DNA from: a bacterium
GTDB lineage: Bacteria > UBP6 > UBA1177
DNA length: 56,272 nt
Assembly: GCA_022703485.1 (NCBI GenBank)
Contig: JAKLDO010000006.1
Coordinates: 1 to 56,272, forward strand
Direction: 5' to 3'
Part shown: positions 25,022 to 34,783 of the stretch, piece by piece
Position numbering within the stretch: position 1 is the first letter of the stretch
Layout of the letters: each line of letters opens with the position of its first letter
Position numbers and translations under genes: made by a program
The notes under the pieces: model-generated
What the model was told of the DNA's origin: nothing
The model's input: only the letters and a program-made list of their open reading frames with translations
Databases searched by the model: none

Positions 25022-25830
25022 GCTTTTGTCTGTTCGTTCGGAAGATAGAGCATCAACGCACCGATCACTATCGTAATGATAGCTATTATCTGGGATGATG
25101 AAAGCATGTTATTGAAAAAGAGACCTCTGTCATCAGCTCTGAACATCTCTATCATGAATCTGAATGCACCGTACATAACAAGCCAGAGTCCAAAAACCGT
25201 GCCATCTTTTTTGTATCTTTTTCTTACAAATATCCAGAGGAAAAGGAATATAAGCATGTTGCCTGTAAAAGCGACGAGCTGAGCCGGAAATACAGGGAAC
25301 GGAAGGTCTTTCAGGTTTAAAATTATGTCTCTTGCGAACTGATTTTTTGCGCTGAGCCCGTATTTGATGAACTGGCTTGAGAACGGTGAAGAGGTTATGT
25401 CGCCGAAACAGCATCCGTTCAGATAGCATCCCATTCTGCCCATTGCTACGCCGAAAGCTATCCCGTATCCGTAATTATCGAGATATTTAAGTATCGGAGC
25501 CCTGTGCATAGTGAAATAAAGGACAACTGTCGGAAGTCCGAAGATTATGGTCCCGTAAAATGCCAGCCCCCCTTTCCAGAATGCGAACATTGCAAGCGGT
25601 TTCTGGATATATATGTCAAGAAAGCCGTCAAAAACGATGTGCATCGCCCTTGCACCGATGTAGCCCATTATGCTCGTCCAGATCGCTCCGTTTATAGAAA
25701 GTCTTACATCAAGACCTCTTCTTTTCGTTTCCCAGTAGTTGAATATGAAACCGCCTATCAGACCGAGCATCCCCATGAAATAATAACTGGAAATACTTAC
25801 CGGACCTACGCTGAAAAGGGTCGGTATCAT
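25006..25830 (-). CDS. lgt: prolipoprotein diacylglyceryl transferase
   Basis: 274 aa integral membrane enzyme with about seven helices. The Lgt signature is visible in GVAMGRMGCYLNGCCFGD (near residue 130) and in the C-terminal GAFRFMIEMFRADDRG segment. It adds diacylglycerol from phosphatidylglycerol to the lipobox Cys of prolipoproteins, the first step before LspA. It overlaps the lspA stop (ATGA), giving the order ileS-lspA-lgt. The many lipoproteins in this window are its expected substrates. Confidence 0.95.
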   Translation of the reverse strand: MIPTLFSVGPVSISSYYFMGMLGLIGGFIFNYWETKRRGLDVRLSINGAIWTSIMGYIGARAMHIVFDGFLDIYIQKPLAMFAFWKGGLAFYGTIIFGLPTVVLYFTMHRAPILKYLDNYGYGIAFGVAMGRMGCYLNGCCFGDITSSPFSSQFIKYGLSAKNQFARDIILNLKDLPFPVFPAQLVAFTGNMLIFLFLWIFVRKRYKKDGTVFGLWLVMYGAFRFMIEMFRADDRGLFFNNMLSSSQIIAIITIVIGALMLYLPNEQTKAQGHS

Positions 25831-26342
25831 TTTTTGACCCCTTCAGACGGCCTTTTGTGATTGAAGAACACCTCTATCGCAAGAAGGAATACCGCCACGA
25901 CAATAGCGGCATCAGCTATGTTGAATGTAGGCCAGTGGTATAGATCCCCGGCATGCCAGTCAACGAAATCGACAACAAAACCTCTGAAGAACCTGTCAAT
26001 AAGATTTCCTATGGCTCCGCCGAGCACGAAACCGTAAATGATCTTCATGAGCCTGTTTTCGGAATATGTGACCAGCAGATACACAATAAAAAGCGTTATC
26101 ACTGAAGAAATGCCCAGAAATATCAGCTTTCTGTAAAAAATCGGAAAATCATTGCCTATTCCCCAGAGCGCGCCTCTGTTCTCGACATATATGAACCGCC
26201 ACCAGCTTTCAAAAAGCACAACGGGTTCGGAACCTTTCAGTGTCAGCGCCCATAGTTTTGTCAGCTGATCAGCAATGACCAGAGGAAATGAAACCATAAG
26301 CAGATAATAAAGATTTCTCCATTCGTATTTAAGAGGTTTCAT
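25827..26342 (-). CDS. lspA: lipoprotein signal peptidase (signal peptidase II)
   Basis: 171 aa, four membrane helices. The two catalytic Asp are Asp125 (GFVVDFVDWH) and Asp144 (FNIADAAIV), and the ENRGALWG motif sits at 54-61. It cleaves the signal peptide before the lipidated Cys. The start overlaps the ileS stop by one base (TAATG), the usual ileS-lspA arrangement in many Gram-negative bacteria. Confidence 0.95.
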   Translation of the reverse strand: MKPLKYEWRNLYYLLMVSFPLVIADQLTKLWALTLKGSEPVVLFESWWRFIYVENRGALWGIGNDFPIFYRKLIFLGISSVITLFIVYLLVTYSENRLMKIIYGFVLGGAIGNLIDRFFRGFVVDFVDWHAGDLYHWPTFNIADAAIVVAVFLLAIEVFFNHKRPSEGVKK

Positions 26343-29101
26343 TATTTCACCGCCTCATAACAGGTTTCGCAGATCCCCTGTATTTCATCTGAATAGTTCT
26401 TCAGTTCCCTTTTCTTCCAGCATCTCGGGCATTTTTCACCTGCCGCTTCGGAAACAGAGATCCATACATTGAGATCTTCGACCGGCTTTTCAAGTCCGTC
26501 CGCAGCTGCCGCCTTTTCAACCTTTGAAACGATGAAAAGAGATTCAAGGGAATCGAATTCTCTGTCGAGCACAGGCATATCTTTCCAGAATATTTTAACA
26601 GATGCATCAAGTGAATGCCCGATGGTCTTCTGAGTTCTTAGAACCTCCAGCTGTTTCTGGACAGCTTCACGCACTTTAAGCACGGAGTCCCATTCTTTAA
26701 GGAATGCTTCATCTTCCGGCGAGACGGCTGCAACAGGGAAATTCTCAAGGAATACGCTTTCTTTCCTGTTCTTTTTCAGATAACCGTAAGCCTCTTCGGA
26801 TGTAAAGCTAAGGACCGGAGCAAGAACCACAAGAACATCCCTGAGCATTCTGTTGACCACGAACTGTGTCATTCTTCTGCGTCTGTCATCTGCCCTCATT
26901 GTGTAGCGGTCCTTGATAACATCGAGATATATAGAGCTCATTGCAACAGTGAAGAAATCCAGCATTTCATGATATACCCTGTGAAACTCAAATGTTTCGT
27001 ACTTATCCGTAACAGTTTTGAGCTTGTTCTGCCATGTGAGATATGCCCATCTGTCAAGCGATGTAAGCTCTTTCACATTGAAAGAATGCACACCCTCATC
27101 AAAATCATTTACAAACCCGAGCATGAACTTAACTGTGTTCCTTATCTTCCGGTAGGATATTGCGAAACCTTCGATTATTCCGTCACTTATCCTTATATCA
27201 TCCCTGTAGTCCTCTGCACATACCCAGAGCCTCAGTATCTCGGCACCGAGCTGTTTTATCCTTTTATCGGGCGGAGTGAAGTTGCCTTTGCTCTTTGACA
27301 GCTTTTCACCTTTGCCGTCAACGACGAAACCGTGTGTGAGAACTTTTTTGTAAGGAGCCTTGTCATTTATCAGAACGCTGAGCTTTAACGATGACTGGAA
27401 CCATCCCCTGTGCTGATCGCTCCCTTCGAGGTACAGATCACACGGATATTCATATCCTTTCTTTCCGTCAAGTACGGCCGCCCAGCTTACGCCGCTGTCG
27501 AACCACACATCAAGAATGTCGTTTTCCTTGTCTATGCTCTCCGAACCGCATTTCGGACACTTGAAACCCTCCGGAAGAAAATGTCCTGCCGGCTCTCTGT
27601 GCCATACCTGTATCCCTTCTTTCGATATTTCATCTGCGACTTTATGCGCTATTTTCCCGTCAACTATCTTTTCACCGCAATCTTTGCACGAGAAAGCGAT
27701 TATCGGAACTCCCCACAGGCGCTGTCTGGAAATGCACCAGTTCGGAGCTTTCTCAAGCATAGGCGTTATCCTTTTCGTGCCCCATTCGGGAATGAGCTGG
27801 ACCTTTCCTATCTCTTCGAGGCATCTTTTCCTGAGATCTGTGTCTTCCATTGAAATGAACCACTGCTCTGTCGCCCTGAAAATTACAGGCTTGTGACATC
27901 TCCAGCAGTGCGGATAGCTGTGCTCGACCTTTTCTCCGGGCTTATTCAGAAGGAACCCTTCCTTGTAGAGATGCTCAACTATCACAGGATTCGCTTTGAA
28001 GACCTGCATTCCCCCGAAGAACGGGACATCGCTGTTTATCACACCGCTGTTATTTACCGGAGCATAAGCCTCAAGTCCGTACTTCAATCCTGTCACATAG
28101 TCCTCGTTACCGTGTCCCGGAGCGGTATGTACACAACCCGTACCGGCATCTGTCGTGACATAATCTGCGTAAACAATTATGGATTCTCTATCAATAAAGG
28201 GATGTTTTGTCTTCATCCCTTCGAATTCCAGTGCATTAAAACTTCTTACAGTCTCCGCCCCTGTCTCATTCACCGCGGAAAGGAATCTCTCCCTCAGAGC
28301 CTCTGCAACTATGAAAACCTCGCCTCTGAATTTCACTGCCGTGTATTCAAATTCAGGGTGGAGAGCTACTGCAAGATTTGCAGGAAGAGTCCAAGGAGTT
28401 GTCGTCCATATAACAAAATTGACCTTTTCGTTCTCAAGACCTTTTATCTTGTTCAGCAACGGGAACTTTACATATATCGAGGGCGAGGAATGATCTTCAT
28501 ACTCTATTTCAGCTTCTGCAAGTGCAGTTTCACAGCTCGGACACCAGTAGACAGGTTTTCTAGATTTGAAAAGCGCCCCTGATTCAGCTATCTTTGCGAA
28601 CTGGTGCGCTATCACACCTTCATACTCAGGAGAAAGCGTGAGATAAGGCACTTCCCAATCGGCCATGACACCCAGCCTCTTGAACTCGCTTCTCTGCATA
28701 TCAACAGCTGAAAGAGCAAATTTTTTGCATTCATCGATGAACTCGCTTTTTGACATCGTGTTCTTTTTTGAACCGAGTTTCTCTGCGACCTTGAGCTCTA
28801 TCGGAAGACCGTGGCAGTCCCAGCCCGGAGTGAACGGTGCATGAAAGCCGGTCATATTCTTGTATTTTACAACTATGTCTTTAAGTATTTTGTTGAGAAC
28901 ATGTCCGTCATGAAGGCCTCCATTGGCGTAAGGAGGACCGTCGTGCATCACAAATGACGGATTTTCTTCATTTTTTTTCATCAGCTTTGAATAAATGTCT
29001 ATCTTTTCCCACTCTTTCAGAATATCAAGTTCCTTAACGGGAAGATTGGCTTTCATGGGGAAATCGGTGACGGGCAGATTCAATGTTTTGCTGTAATCCA
29101 T
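26342..29101 (-). CDS. ileS: isoleucyl-tRNA synthetase
   Basis: 919 aa class I synthetase. The HIGH-type motif lies in PPYANGGLHDGH (56-67), the KMSKS-type motif is KLSKSKGN near residue 600, and the editing domain contains WTTTPWTLPANLA and the GTGCVHTAPGHG signature. The C terminus has a bacterial zinc finger (CPRCWKK...CETC). It charges tRNA-Ile and edits Val. GGAG is present upstream and a promoter is seen at 29150-29177. It heads the ileS-lspA-lgt operon. Confidence 0.97.
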   Translation of the reverse strand: MDYSKTLNLPVTDFPMKANLPVKELDILKEWEKIDIYSKLMKKNEENPSFVMHDGPPYANGGLHDGHVLNKILKDIVVKYKNMTGFHAPFTPGWDCHGLPIELKVAEKLGSKKNTMSKSEFIDECKKFALSAVDMQRSEFKRLGVMADWEVPYLTLSPEYEGVIAHQFAKIAESGALFKSRKPVYWCPSCETALAEAEIEYEDHSSPSIYVKFPLLNKIKGLENEKVNFVIWTTTPWTLPANLAVALHPEFEYTAVKFRGEVFIVAEALRERFLSAVNETGAETVRSFNALEFEGMKTKHPFIDRESIIVYADYVTTDAGTGCVHTAPGHGNEDYVTGLKYGLEAYAPVNNSGVINSDVPFFGGMQVFKANPVIVEHLYKEGFLLNKPGEKVEHSYPHCWRCHKPVIFRATEQWFISMEDTDLRKRCLEEIGKVQLIPEWGTKRITPMLEKAPNWCISRQRLWGVPIIAFSCKDCGEKIVDGKIAHKVADEISKEGIQVWHREPAGHFLPEGFKCPKCGSESIDKENDILDVWFDSGVSWAAVLDGKKGYEYPCDLYLEGSDQHRGWFQSSLKLSVLINDKAPYKKVLTHGFVVDGKGEKLSKSKGNFTPPDKRIKQLGAEILRLWVCAEDYRDDIRISDGIIEGFAISYRKIRNTVKFMLGFVNDFDEGVHSFNVKELTSLDRWAYLTWQNKLKTVTDKYETFEFHRVYHEMLDFFTVAMSSIYLDVIKDRYTMRADDRRRRMTQFVVNRMLRDVLVVLAPVLSFTSEEAYGYLKKNRKESVFLENFPVAAVSPEDEAFLKEWDSVLKVREAVQKQLEVLRTQKTIGHSLDASVKIFWKDMPVLDREFDSLESLFIVSKVEKAAAADGLEKPVEDLNVWISVSEAAGEKCPRCWKKRELKNYSDEIQGICETCYEAVK

Positions 29102-29149
29102 TCTAAAGTCTCCGGAAAATTATCATCAGTTACAAAAAAAGCACCGGAA

Positions 29150-29177
29150 ATTTTATTCGACTTGCCATATATGTCAA
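29150..29177 (-). promoter_or_regulatory. promoter of ileS-lspA-lgt
   Basis: Minus-strand TTGACA (29172-29177) and TAAAAT (29150-29155), 16 bases apart, giving a leader of about 40 bases. I see no T-box or other leader structure. Confidence 0.65.
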
Positions 29178-29209
29178 GGAATAGAACTAAAAGACAGTTC
29201 TTATTAATA

Positions 29210-29238
29210 TTGACAAAGCCTCTGTTTAAGTATAAATT
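29210..29238 (+). promoter_or_regulatory. promoter of the HEAT-repeat gene
   Basis: TTGACA at 29210-29215 followed by TATAAATT at 29231-29238 (spacing 15 to TATAAA or 17 to TAAATT). It is divergent from the ileS promoter, 33 bases away. Confidence 0.55.
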
Positions 29239-29284
29239 CTCAACTGGAACAAAATTTTGGCTCTTGTATTTTGCGGAGGGTGTT

Positions 29285-30808
29285 ATGTTGAGGAAAATGC
29301 TTTTCATAATTTTCTCGTTCTTTTTTCTTCTGGATGTTTCCGCTCAGGACAGCGTTACAGGAGATGAGCTGGAACTGAAGAATGAGAATTTCATCAAATC
29401 AATAGTTGAAGCCGATAATATCTTCATGGGCTTTTTCATTCAGGGAGGAAAGACCAAAGCGAGAATACGCGTTGAAAACTCTTTTGTGGGAGATGCCAAG
29501 GAAGATGTGGTCGTAAGCAACATAGATAATGAAAAACTCCGGCTTAAAGTGAAAAGGGACGAGTTTAAGAAAGGCGAGATGTACATTTTCATCACAAAGA
29601 AAGATGGAAGCGAATTCAAACTCCTTGAAGACAGCATCACCATTCCGGTAGCTAACAATCAGGCCAACTTCTCATTCAACGCACCTTATATGATGAATTT
29701 CTGGCAGTCTTTTGATATAAGACTTTTTGAAGTGGCCGCTGTCGGAATAAGAGAAAAGGCTGATAAGATCAGCTCCGATTCGACAAGGAACACTTTCCTC
29801 GGTCTGATAAAGGAATATTTGGAAAAGAACAGCCAGAACGACCTTAAAGCGGCACTGACAGTAGCCTATCTCACAGGCATAAGCATGGATTTCGAAACAT
29901 ACAGCAAGCTCGTTGCAGCTCCCGGAACCCTCGGATGCCTTGCAGTGAAATATTCAGCCGGAATAATGGGAGAGATATATTTCAACCAGAACATCCTTGC
30001 AAAAGCTGAAACCTTCAATCAGGATTCCCAGACCGCTTTTGCAATAGCCGCTATGGAGATAGCTTCGAAGCAGAGCACCAAGACCATCGGAAAGATACTC
30101 AACAATGTGAGTCTTTATACTCCGCCTTCCAGTGAATGCTTCCCCTATGCGAAACCTCCATCGAACAAGGAGTTCTTCGTAAGATCAGTCATCGAGATCG
30201 ATGCTCCCGACACATCAAAGATCCTTGCTCTCCAGCTTGAAAGCGGTGACGCTGAATGGCTTGGCGCCATACTCAACATAATTTCAGAGTACGAAGGTGC
30301 AGATCTTACTGAACTGGTCCTCACCGCCGCAACAAATGAAAGAACTTCAGAAAGAAAATATGAGTTCTCCAATTACTTTGACAGAATAAAATCTCCCGCC
30401 ACTGCAGAAGTGCTTACAAAGCTTTTCGACAAGAACGGAGACCTTTACTGGAAGAAGATCGTCCTTGCGACTCTTGGTAAATATCAGTACAAGGAATCGC
30501 TTCCATTCATTATCAAAGTACTCAACGAAGACCCGAAAGAGGAGCTCAGGACCTCTGCAGCGATAGCCATAGGTCAGCTTAATCAGCCCGGCGGAGCAAA
30601 ACCGCTTTATGATTTCGTCACAAGGGAAAAATCCATCCTTGCAAAATCGATCGCCATTGATGCGCTTGCCCAGATAGCTGACAGGTCCGTTCAGGATTTC
30701 CTTAAAGAGATCATCAAGAACGAACAGGATCCGAAAGTACGTGAAGCCGCCGTTAACGCAGTTGAAGACAATCTTTTCATCCTGAGATACGGCAAGAAGA
30801 AAAATTGA
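29285..30808 (+). CDS. exported HEAT-repeat protein
   Basis: 507 aa from ATG 29285 (GGAGG at 29275-29279); the frame upstream to 29162 covers the promoter and is not coding. A signal peptide ends near LLDVSAQ (residue 20). Residues 25-130 form a small beta-rich domain of unknown type. The C-terminal half is helical, with HEAT-like repeats such as VLTKLFDKNGDLYWKKIVLA and SIAIDALAQIADRSVQDF. HEAT repeats usually hold protein partners. It may act as a periplasmic scaffold. The downstream uracil-DNA glycosylase starts in its stop codon, though the two have no obvious functional link. Confidence 0.8.
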   Translation: MLRKMLFIIFSFFFLLDVSAQDSVTGDELELKNENFIKSIVEADNIFMGFFIQGGKTKARIRVENSFVGDAKEDVVVSNIDNEKLRLKVKRDEFKKGEMYIFITKKDGSEFKLLEDSITIPVANNQANFSFNAPYMMNFWQSFDIRLFEVAAVGIREKADKISSDSTRNTFLGLIKEYLEKNSQNDLKAALTVAYLTGISMDFETYSKLVAAPGTLGCLAVKYSAGIMGEIYFNQNILAKAETFNQDSQTAFAIAAMEIASKQSTKTIGKILNNVSLYTPPSSECFPYAKPPSNKEFFVRSVIEIDAPDTSKILALQLESGDAEWLGAILNIISEYEGADLTELVLTAATNERTSERKYEFSNYFDRIKSPATAEVLTKLFDKNGDLYWKKIVLATLGKYQYKESLPFIIKVLNEDPKEELRTSAAIAIGQLNQPGGAKPLYDFVTREKSILAKSIAIDALAQIADRSVQDFLKEIIKNEQDPKVREAAVNAVEDNLFILRYGKKKN

Positions 30809-31524
30809 CACGCTCTCATAAAATAGAGAACTGGCTTCTCTGGCAGCATTCAATCCAGCCTTTCAATTATGACACAGAGTTCACAAAAAAAGTGCTTACC
30901 GGCATTTCAACCGGCAATATTCCGTTGAAGATAGAGATAGAGAACAGCTCGCTTGAAACCTTGAAACCCATGGAAAAGATCAGGAGAGAAGTATTTAAAT
31001 GCAGCGGATGCAGGCTCGGTTCCACAAAAAAGAACTTCGTTTTCGGTGAGGGCAGTCTTGAGGCTTCAGTAATGTTCATAGGTGAAGGTCCCGGAGAGGA
31101 TGAGGACATTTCAGGCCGTCCTTTTGTCGGAAAAGCGGGACAGCTTCTGACAAAGATAATCGAGAACGGGATGAAAATACCGCGGGAATCGGTCTATATT
31201 GCAAATGTCGTGAAATGCAGACCTCCCTCGAACAGAGATCCCCTCCCTGATGAAGCCGCGGCATGTATAGGTTATCTTAAAAAACAGATCGAAATAATAA
31301 ACCCTAAAGTGATAGTGCTTCTTGGCAAGGTTGCCGCGAAACATCTTCTGGGCCTTGAAACAACAATAACAAAAGCAAGGGAAAGCACTTATTCATACGG
31401 TGATATAAAAGTTTTCGTCACATATCATCCCAGTGCACTTCTAAGAAATGAGAACTATAAAAGACCTGTCTGGGAAGATATCAAGAAAGTGATGAACTAT
31501 CTCGAAACAGTTCAGCGGCCGTAA
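30805..31524 (+). CDS. family-4 type Fe-S uracil-DNA glycosylase
   Basis: 239 aa. The four Fe-S cluster Cys are Cys66, Cys69, Cys138 and Cys154. Active-site motif 1 is GEGPGEDED at 93-101 and motif 2 is HPSALLR at 208-214. It removes uracil from DNA after cytosine deamination. The start is TTG at 30805, overlapping the previous stop in a TTGA arrangement; the first ATG (codon 56) would delete the region in front of the cluster but keep the core, so the start is less certain than the function. The last 13 bases overlap a convergent gene. Confidence 0.92.
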   Translation: MTRSHKIENWLLWQHSIQPFNYDTEFTKKVLTGISTGNIPLKIEIENSSLETLKPMEKIRREVFKCSGCRLGSTKKNFVFGEGSLEASVMFIGEGPGEDEDISGRPFVGKAGQLLTKIIENGMKIPRESVYIANVVKCRPPSNRDPLPDEAAACIGYLKKQIEIINPKVIVLLGKVAAKHLLGLETTITKARESTYSYGDIKVFVTYHPSALLRNENYKRPVWEDIKKVMNYLETVQRP

Positions 31525-32957
31525 CGGGCCATCAATCCTGCATATGCATCTTCAAGAGCCATTCCGTCACCGCTGCTCTGTGCAAGATATTTTTCAAGCG
31601 GCTCTCTCCAGCATCTCGAAGTTATCTGATTCTCTGCTTCATCAACAATGAATTTATAATAATCTCCGCCGCTGTAGATGTATTCGTGGATAACTGCCTT
31701 GTATTTTCTGTCAGGCTCTATTGCAGATCCGTTAAGCGTCCATGATCCTTCCGATCTTTTAACTCCGCAGTAACTTTCTCCCGAAAGACCGAGATTATAG
31801 ATCAGATCTTTTCCCTTTATTGAAGAAAGGACTATTCTGTTCTGAAAAGGGAGCATTGATATTATGTCGCTTTTTTTTACGATCCCCTGCCCTATTGAAT
31901 CCCTGAAAGCGCCGGGATTGCTCATGGAAACTTCATATTCAGGAAATGCGGCAAGCAGAGAGCATGCATAGAGTTTCTGGAACGACTCGAACTCAAAAGG
32001 GACAGTTGCCTTTATCAGAGGCTGCCCCGCCTTCCTTTCAAGCTTTTCGAGATAGTCATCTGTCAATTTCTTTATTTTCTGTGATGTTGCCGAATTGAAC
32101 TGCCCTTTTTTATTTAACGGCACGATGTCAGCTTTTGTGACAAAAAGATTTCCATCCTTTTTCTGCACTTCGATCCTTGCATAACTTTCAAATTTGCCGG
32201 TAGTCTGGACGAACAGTATGTCGCTGTGGTTCTTTAAAGCTTCAGCATGTTCATGCGCCGTGAACACTATCAGAGGCTTTTCTTTCAATGCGGTCGCCCA
32301 TTTAGCCGCTGAATCAGTCGATTCATGTGACAGAACTATCTGCATTAAAGCGCTGTTGCTGTTCTTTTCAAGCTCTCTTCCGACAGGACCTTCAGGCTTA
32401 ACCACCGTTACATCTTTCAGATAGCTCGCAAACGCTATCTGTTTAAGCTCTTCTGTGGTGGACCCGGTGAAAAATACAGTTCCGCCCTTTGAATCGAACG
32501 AGGTCGATGACATGAACGCCTTTTTAAGGTCGGAAAAGATTATGTTCGAAGACAGATACTCTATGCCTGAAGCCTTTCTGTTGCTTTCAAAAGCCTGTAT
32601 GCCGAAATCAAATTCGTGGTTCCCGACAGCGCTGACCTGATAACCGATCATTCCCATGAACCTTGCTGTTGATTCGCCGTCAAAAAGCGATGATATCGAA
32701 CTTCCGGTGTAGCTGTCTCCGCCTGACACCTTGAAAACAACACATCCTGAACAGGCCTTTTCCTCCTCCTCCCACATTTCGTTAAGTTCGGCCGCTTTAT
32801 ACCATCCGTCCTTTTCATAAATGTGTCCGTGTTCATCATTCGTGTAAAGGAAAAGATATGTCACCGGAGGTTCATTGTTTATAACAGTGGCGACCTTATC
32901 ACAGCCGGAACCGGAAATAACCATAAAAACAGCAATGAACAATACTTTTGATCTCAT
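31512..32957 (-). CDS. 5'-nucleotidase-family lipoprotein
   Basis: 481 aa. A signal peptide with lipobox ISGSGC (Cys19) marks a lipoprotein, unlike the soluble homologue at 2982-4544. Metallophosphoesterase motifs: YTNDEHGH, SGGDSYTG, GNHEFDFG, VLSHES and TAHEHAE. The C-terminal 5_nucleotid_C domain contains NPGAFRDSIGQ and a YSGGDYYKF equivalent of the substrate motif. The last metal-ligand motif is AHEH instead of GGHTQ/GGHxH, with the His pair retained. GAAGGG lies before the start. It is probably anchored at the periplasmic face or outer membrane for nucleotide scavenging. Confidence 0.88.
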   Translation of the reverse strand: MRSKVLFIAVFMVISGSGCDKVATVINNEPPVTYLFLYTNDEHGHIYEKDGWYKAAELNEMWEEEEKACSGCVVFKVSGGDSYTGSSISSLFDGESTARFMGMIGYQVSAVGNHEFDFGIQAFESNRKASGIEYLSSNIIFSDLKKAFMSSTSFDSKGGTVFFTGSTTEELKQIAFASYLKDVTVVKPEGPVGRELEKNSNSALMQIVLSHESTDSAAKWATALKEKPLIVFTAHEHAEALKNHSDILFVQTTGKFESYARIEVQKKDGNLFVTKADIVPLNKKGQFNSATSQKIKKLTDDYLEKLERKAGQPLIKATVPFEFESFQKLYACSLLAAFPEYEVSMSNPGAFRDSIGQGIVKKSDIISMLPFQNRIVLSSIKGKDLIYNLGLSGESYCGVKRSEGSWTLNGSAIEPDRKYKAVIHEYIYSGGDYYKFIVDEAENQITSRCWREPLEKYLAQSSGDGMALEDAYAGLMARYGR

Positions 32958-32990
32958 ATTCAGCCCTTCAAAAAAATTTTATCCGTATCA

Positions 32991-33018
32991 AGTATAATCA
33001 ATTAATGAACTGTCACAA
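32991..33018 (-). promoter_or_regulatory. possible promoter of the nucleotidase lipoprotein gene
   Basis: Minus-strand TTGTGA (33013-33018) and TATACT (32991-32996), 16 bases apart, in the 65-base gap after recD. Confidence 0.45.
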
Positions 33019-33022
33019 TATT

Positions 33023-34780
33023 TCAATTTTTCTTCTCTTCCATGCGTTTCAGGGCGCTTACCAGTCCTGAACTTCTGACCGCCGATCTGCCTGATGCCGT
33101 GAGAAGCAGTTCAATTCCCGCGATGAGCGTTATTTCCGTTTTAGCTCTTGTAACAGCCGTGTATAGAAGCTCTTTTGTAAGTAACGGTACATCCTTCTGA
33201 GGAAAAACTATCATGACAGAATCGTATTCACTGCCCTGGCTTTTGTGGACTGTCATTGCATATACCGTTTCGACTTTCGGCAGAACTGCGACAGGAAAAG
33301 TCCTGAAAACGCCCTTTCCTCTCCTGAAGAAAGCCCTTTTTTCTCCTGAAACATCGAATATAAGTCCGCAGTCACCGTTATACAGTTCGAGTTCATAGTT
33401 GTTCTCAAGCACCATTACAGGCCTGCCGCCGTACCACACGCCATCCTCTTTTATAATGCCTTTAATTCCAAGCATCTTTTCAACATATCTGTTAACCTCT
33501 TCAACTCCGTTCCTGCCATTTCTCGTGGCACAGAGTATGCGGAACTTTTCGAAAGCATCAAACGCCTCGTCGCGGTCACTGCACTGCATAACCTTTTCAT
33601 ACCATTTGACGATCTTTTCAGCTGCTTTTTCGTTTATTGAGGATAAATATCTTACTTCGCTTCCGTGGTACTCGGCTATAGCTTCCAGTCTTTCTGCTGG
33701 AAGCCCCTCTCTGATCGACATTGCCAGCTCTCCTATTCCGGTACCTTTTCTGAACCTGTAGCTTTCGATGAATTCAGTGACAGCATCCCTTTCAATATAA
33801 CCTTCTGAAGCGGCACGGAATATATCCCCCAGAACATTGCCAGCCTCGACACTTGCAAGCTGGTCCTTATCTCCTATCAGGATCACCGAAGCACCCGGTT
33901 TAACGGCTTCAAGCAGAAGCGACATCATCGCAAGGTCCACCATGCTCGCCTCGTCAACGATCAGAATGTCGGCATCCAGCGGCTCATCACTGTTATGACG
34001 GAAAACTGTCTTTCCTGACATCCACCCCAGAAGCCTGTGAATGGACGATCCGCTCAGGCCGTTGAGCTTTTCAAGGATATCAGCATCAACAATGTCCTTC
34101 ATCTGCTGTGCAGAGGAGCTCAGAGCTTCGTTTATCCTTGCCGCGGCCTTTCCTGTAGGCGCCGCCAGCCTTACGACAGTGCCCGGGAAAAGCTTCCAGA
34201 TTATTGAAATGATCCTTGCAATGACAGTGGTCTTACCTGTTCCGGGACCGCCTGTTATAACATTGAACCTCCTTGAAAAAACTCCTGTAACCGCTTTCAT
34301 CTGAAGACCGTATGAAGCTGAATCTCTGAACATACCTGATGCCAGATCTGCGGCTTCATCAGCCTTGGAGTTGAACATGCCGGGCTGTGAAGACATCATT
34401 TTCACCATACCGGCGAGCTTCGATTCATAGTTCCAGTATCTGTAAAGATAGAATCTCTCACCGTCAAAAACGACCGGTCTGACAAGTTTTCCGTCACTGC
34501 ACCAAGGCGCATCTTTGAATAAAGTACAGATATCGCTCCACGAAGGCAGAAACTCACCTGACGGACCGCACTCGGCTTTTACAGCTTCGAGGTCCTTTTC
34601 ACTAAGACATATGTTCCCTGCCGCTATAGATCTGCTGATAAGGGCCGTAGCTATCTCGATCACATGAAGTCCGGAGGCTGTCAGGTCCCTTTTTTCCTTC
34701 TGAAGTATGAACCGTGAAAAGTGCAGATCGAGGTCGTCAATAATGCCGGCTTTATACAGTGTAAGAATGTTCACATCCAT
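33023..34780 (-). CDS. recD: exodeoxyribonuclease V subunit RecD
   Basis: 585 aa superfamily-1 5'-3' helicase. Walker A is GGPGTGKTT at 177-185, Walker B and motif III are seen in LIVDEASMVD and LIGDKDQLASVEAG, and the C-terminal motifs are TVHKSQGSEYD and YTAVTRAK. Its N-terminal region (1-140) is the RecB-interaction part expected of true RecD rather than RecD2. It starts three bases after the recB stop, and a RecB and RecC gene precede it. Confidence 0.95.
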   Translation of the reverse strand: MDVNILTLYKAGIIDDLDLHFSRFILQKEKRDLTASGLHVIEIATALISRSIAAGNICLSEKDLEAVKAECGPSGEFLPSWSDICTLFKDAPWCSDGKLVRPVVFDGERFYLYRYWNYESKLAGMVKMMSSQPGMFNSKADEAADLASGMFRDSASYGLQMKAVTGVFSRRFNVITGGPGTGKTTVIARIISIIWKLFPGTVVRLAAPTGKAAARINEALSSSAQQMKDIVDADILEKLNGLSGSSIHRLLGWMSGKTVFRHNSDEPLDADILIVDEASMVDLAMMSLLLEAVKPGASVILIGDKDQLASVEAGNVLGDIFRAASEGYIERDAVTEFIESYRFRKGTGIGELAMSIREGLPAERLEAIAEYHGSEVRYLSSINEKAAEKIVKWYEKVMQCSDRDEAFDAFEKFRILCATRNGRNGVEEVNRYVEKMLGIKGIIKEDGVWYGGRPVMVLENNYELELYNGDCGLIFDVSGEKRAFFRRGKGVFRTFPVAVLPKVETVYAMTVHKSQGSEYDSVMIVFPQKDVPLLTKELLYTAVTRAKTEITLIAGIELLLTASGRSAVRSSGLVSALKRMEEKKN

Positions 34781-34783
34781 TTT

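Noticed and set aside
29102..29150. T-box or riboswitch leader for ileS
   Set aside because: The leader is only about 40 bases, with no specifier-loop or antiterminator structure; T-boxes are also rare outside Gram-positive groups.
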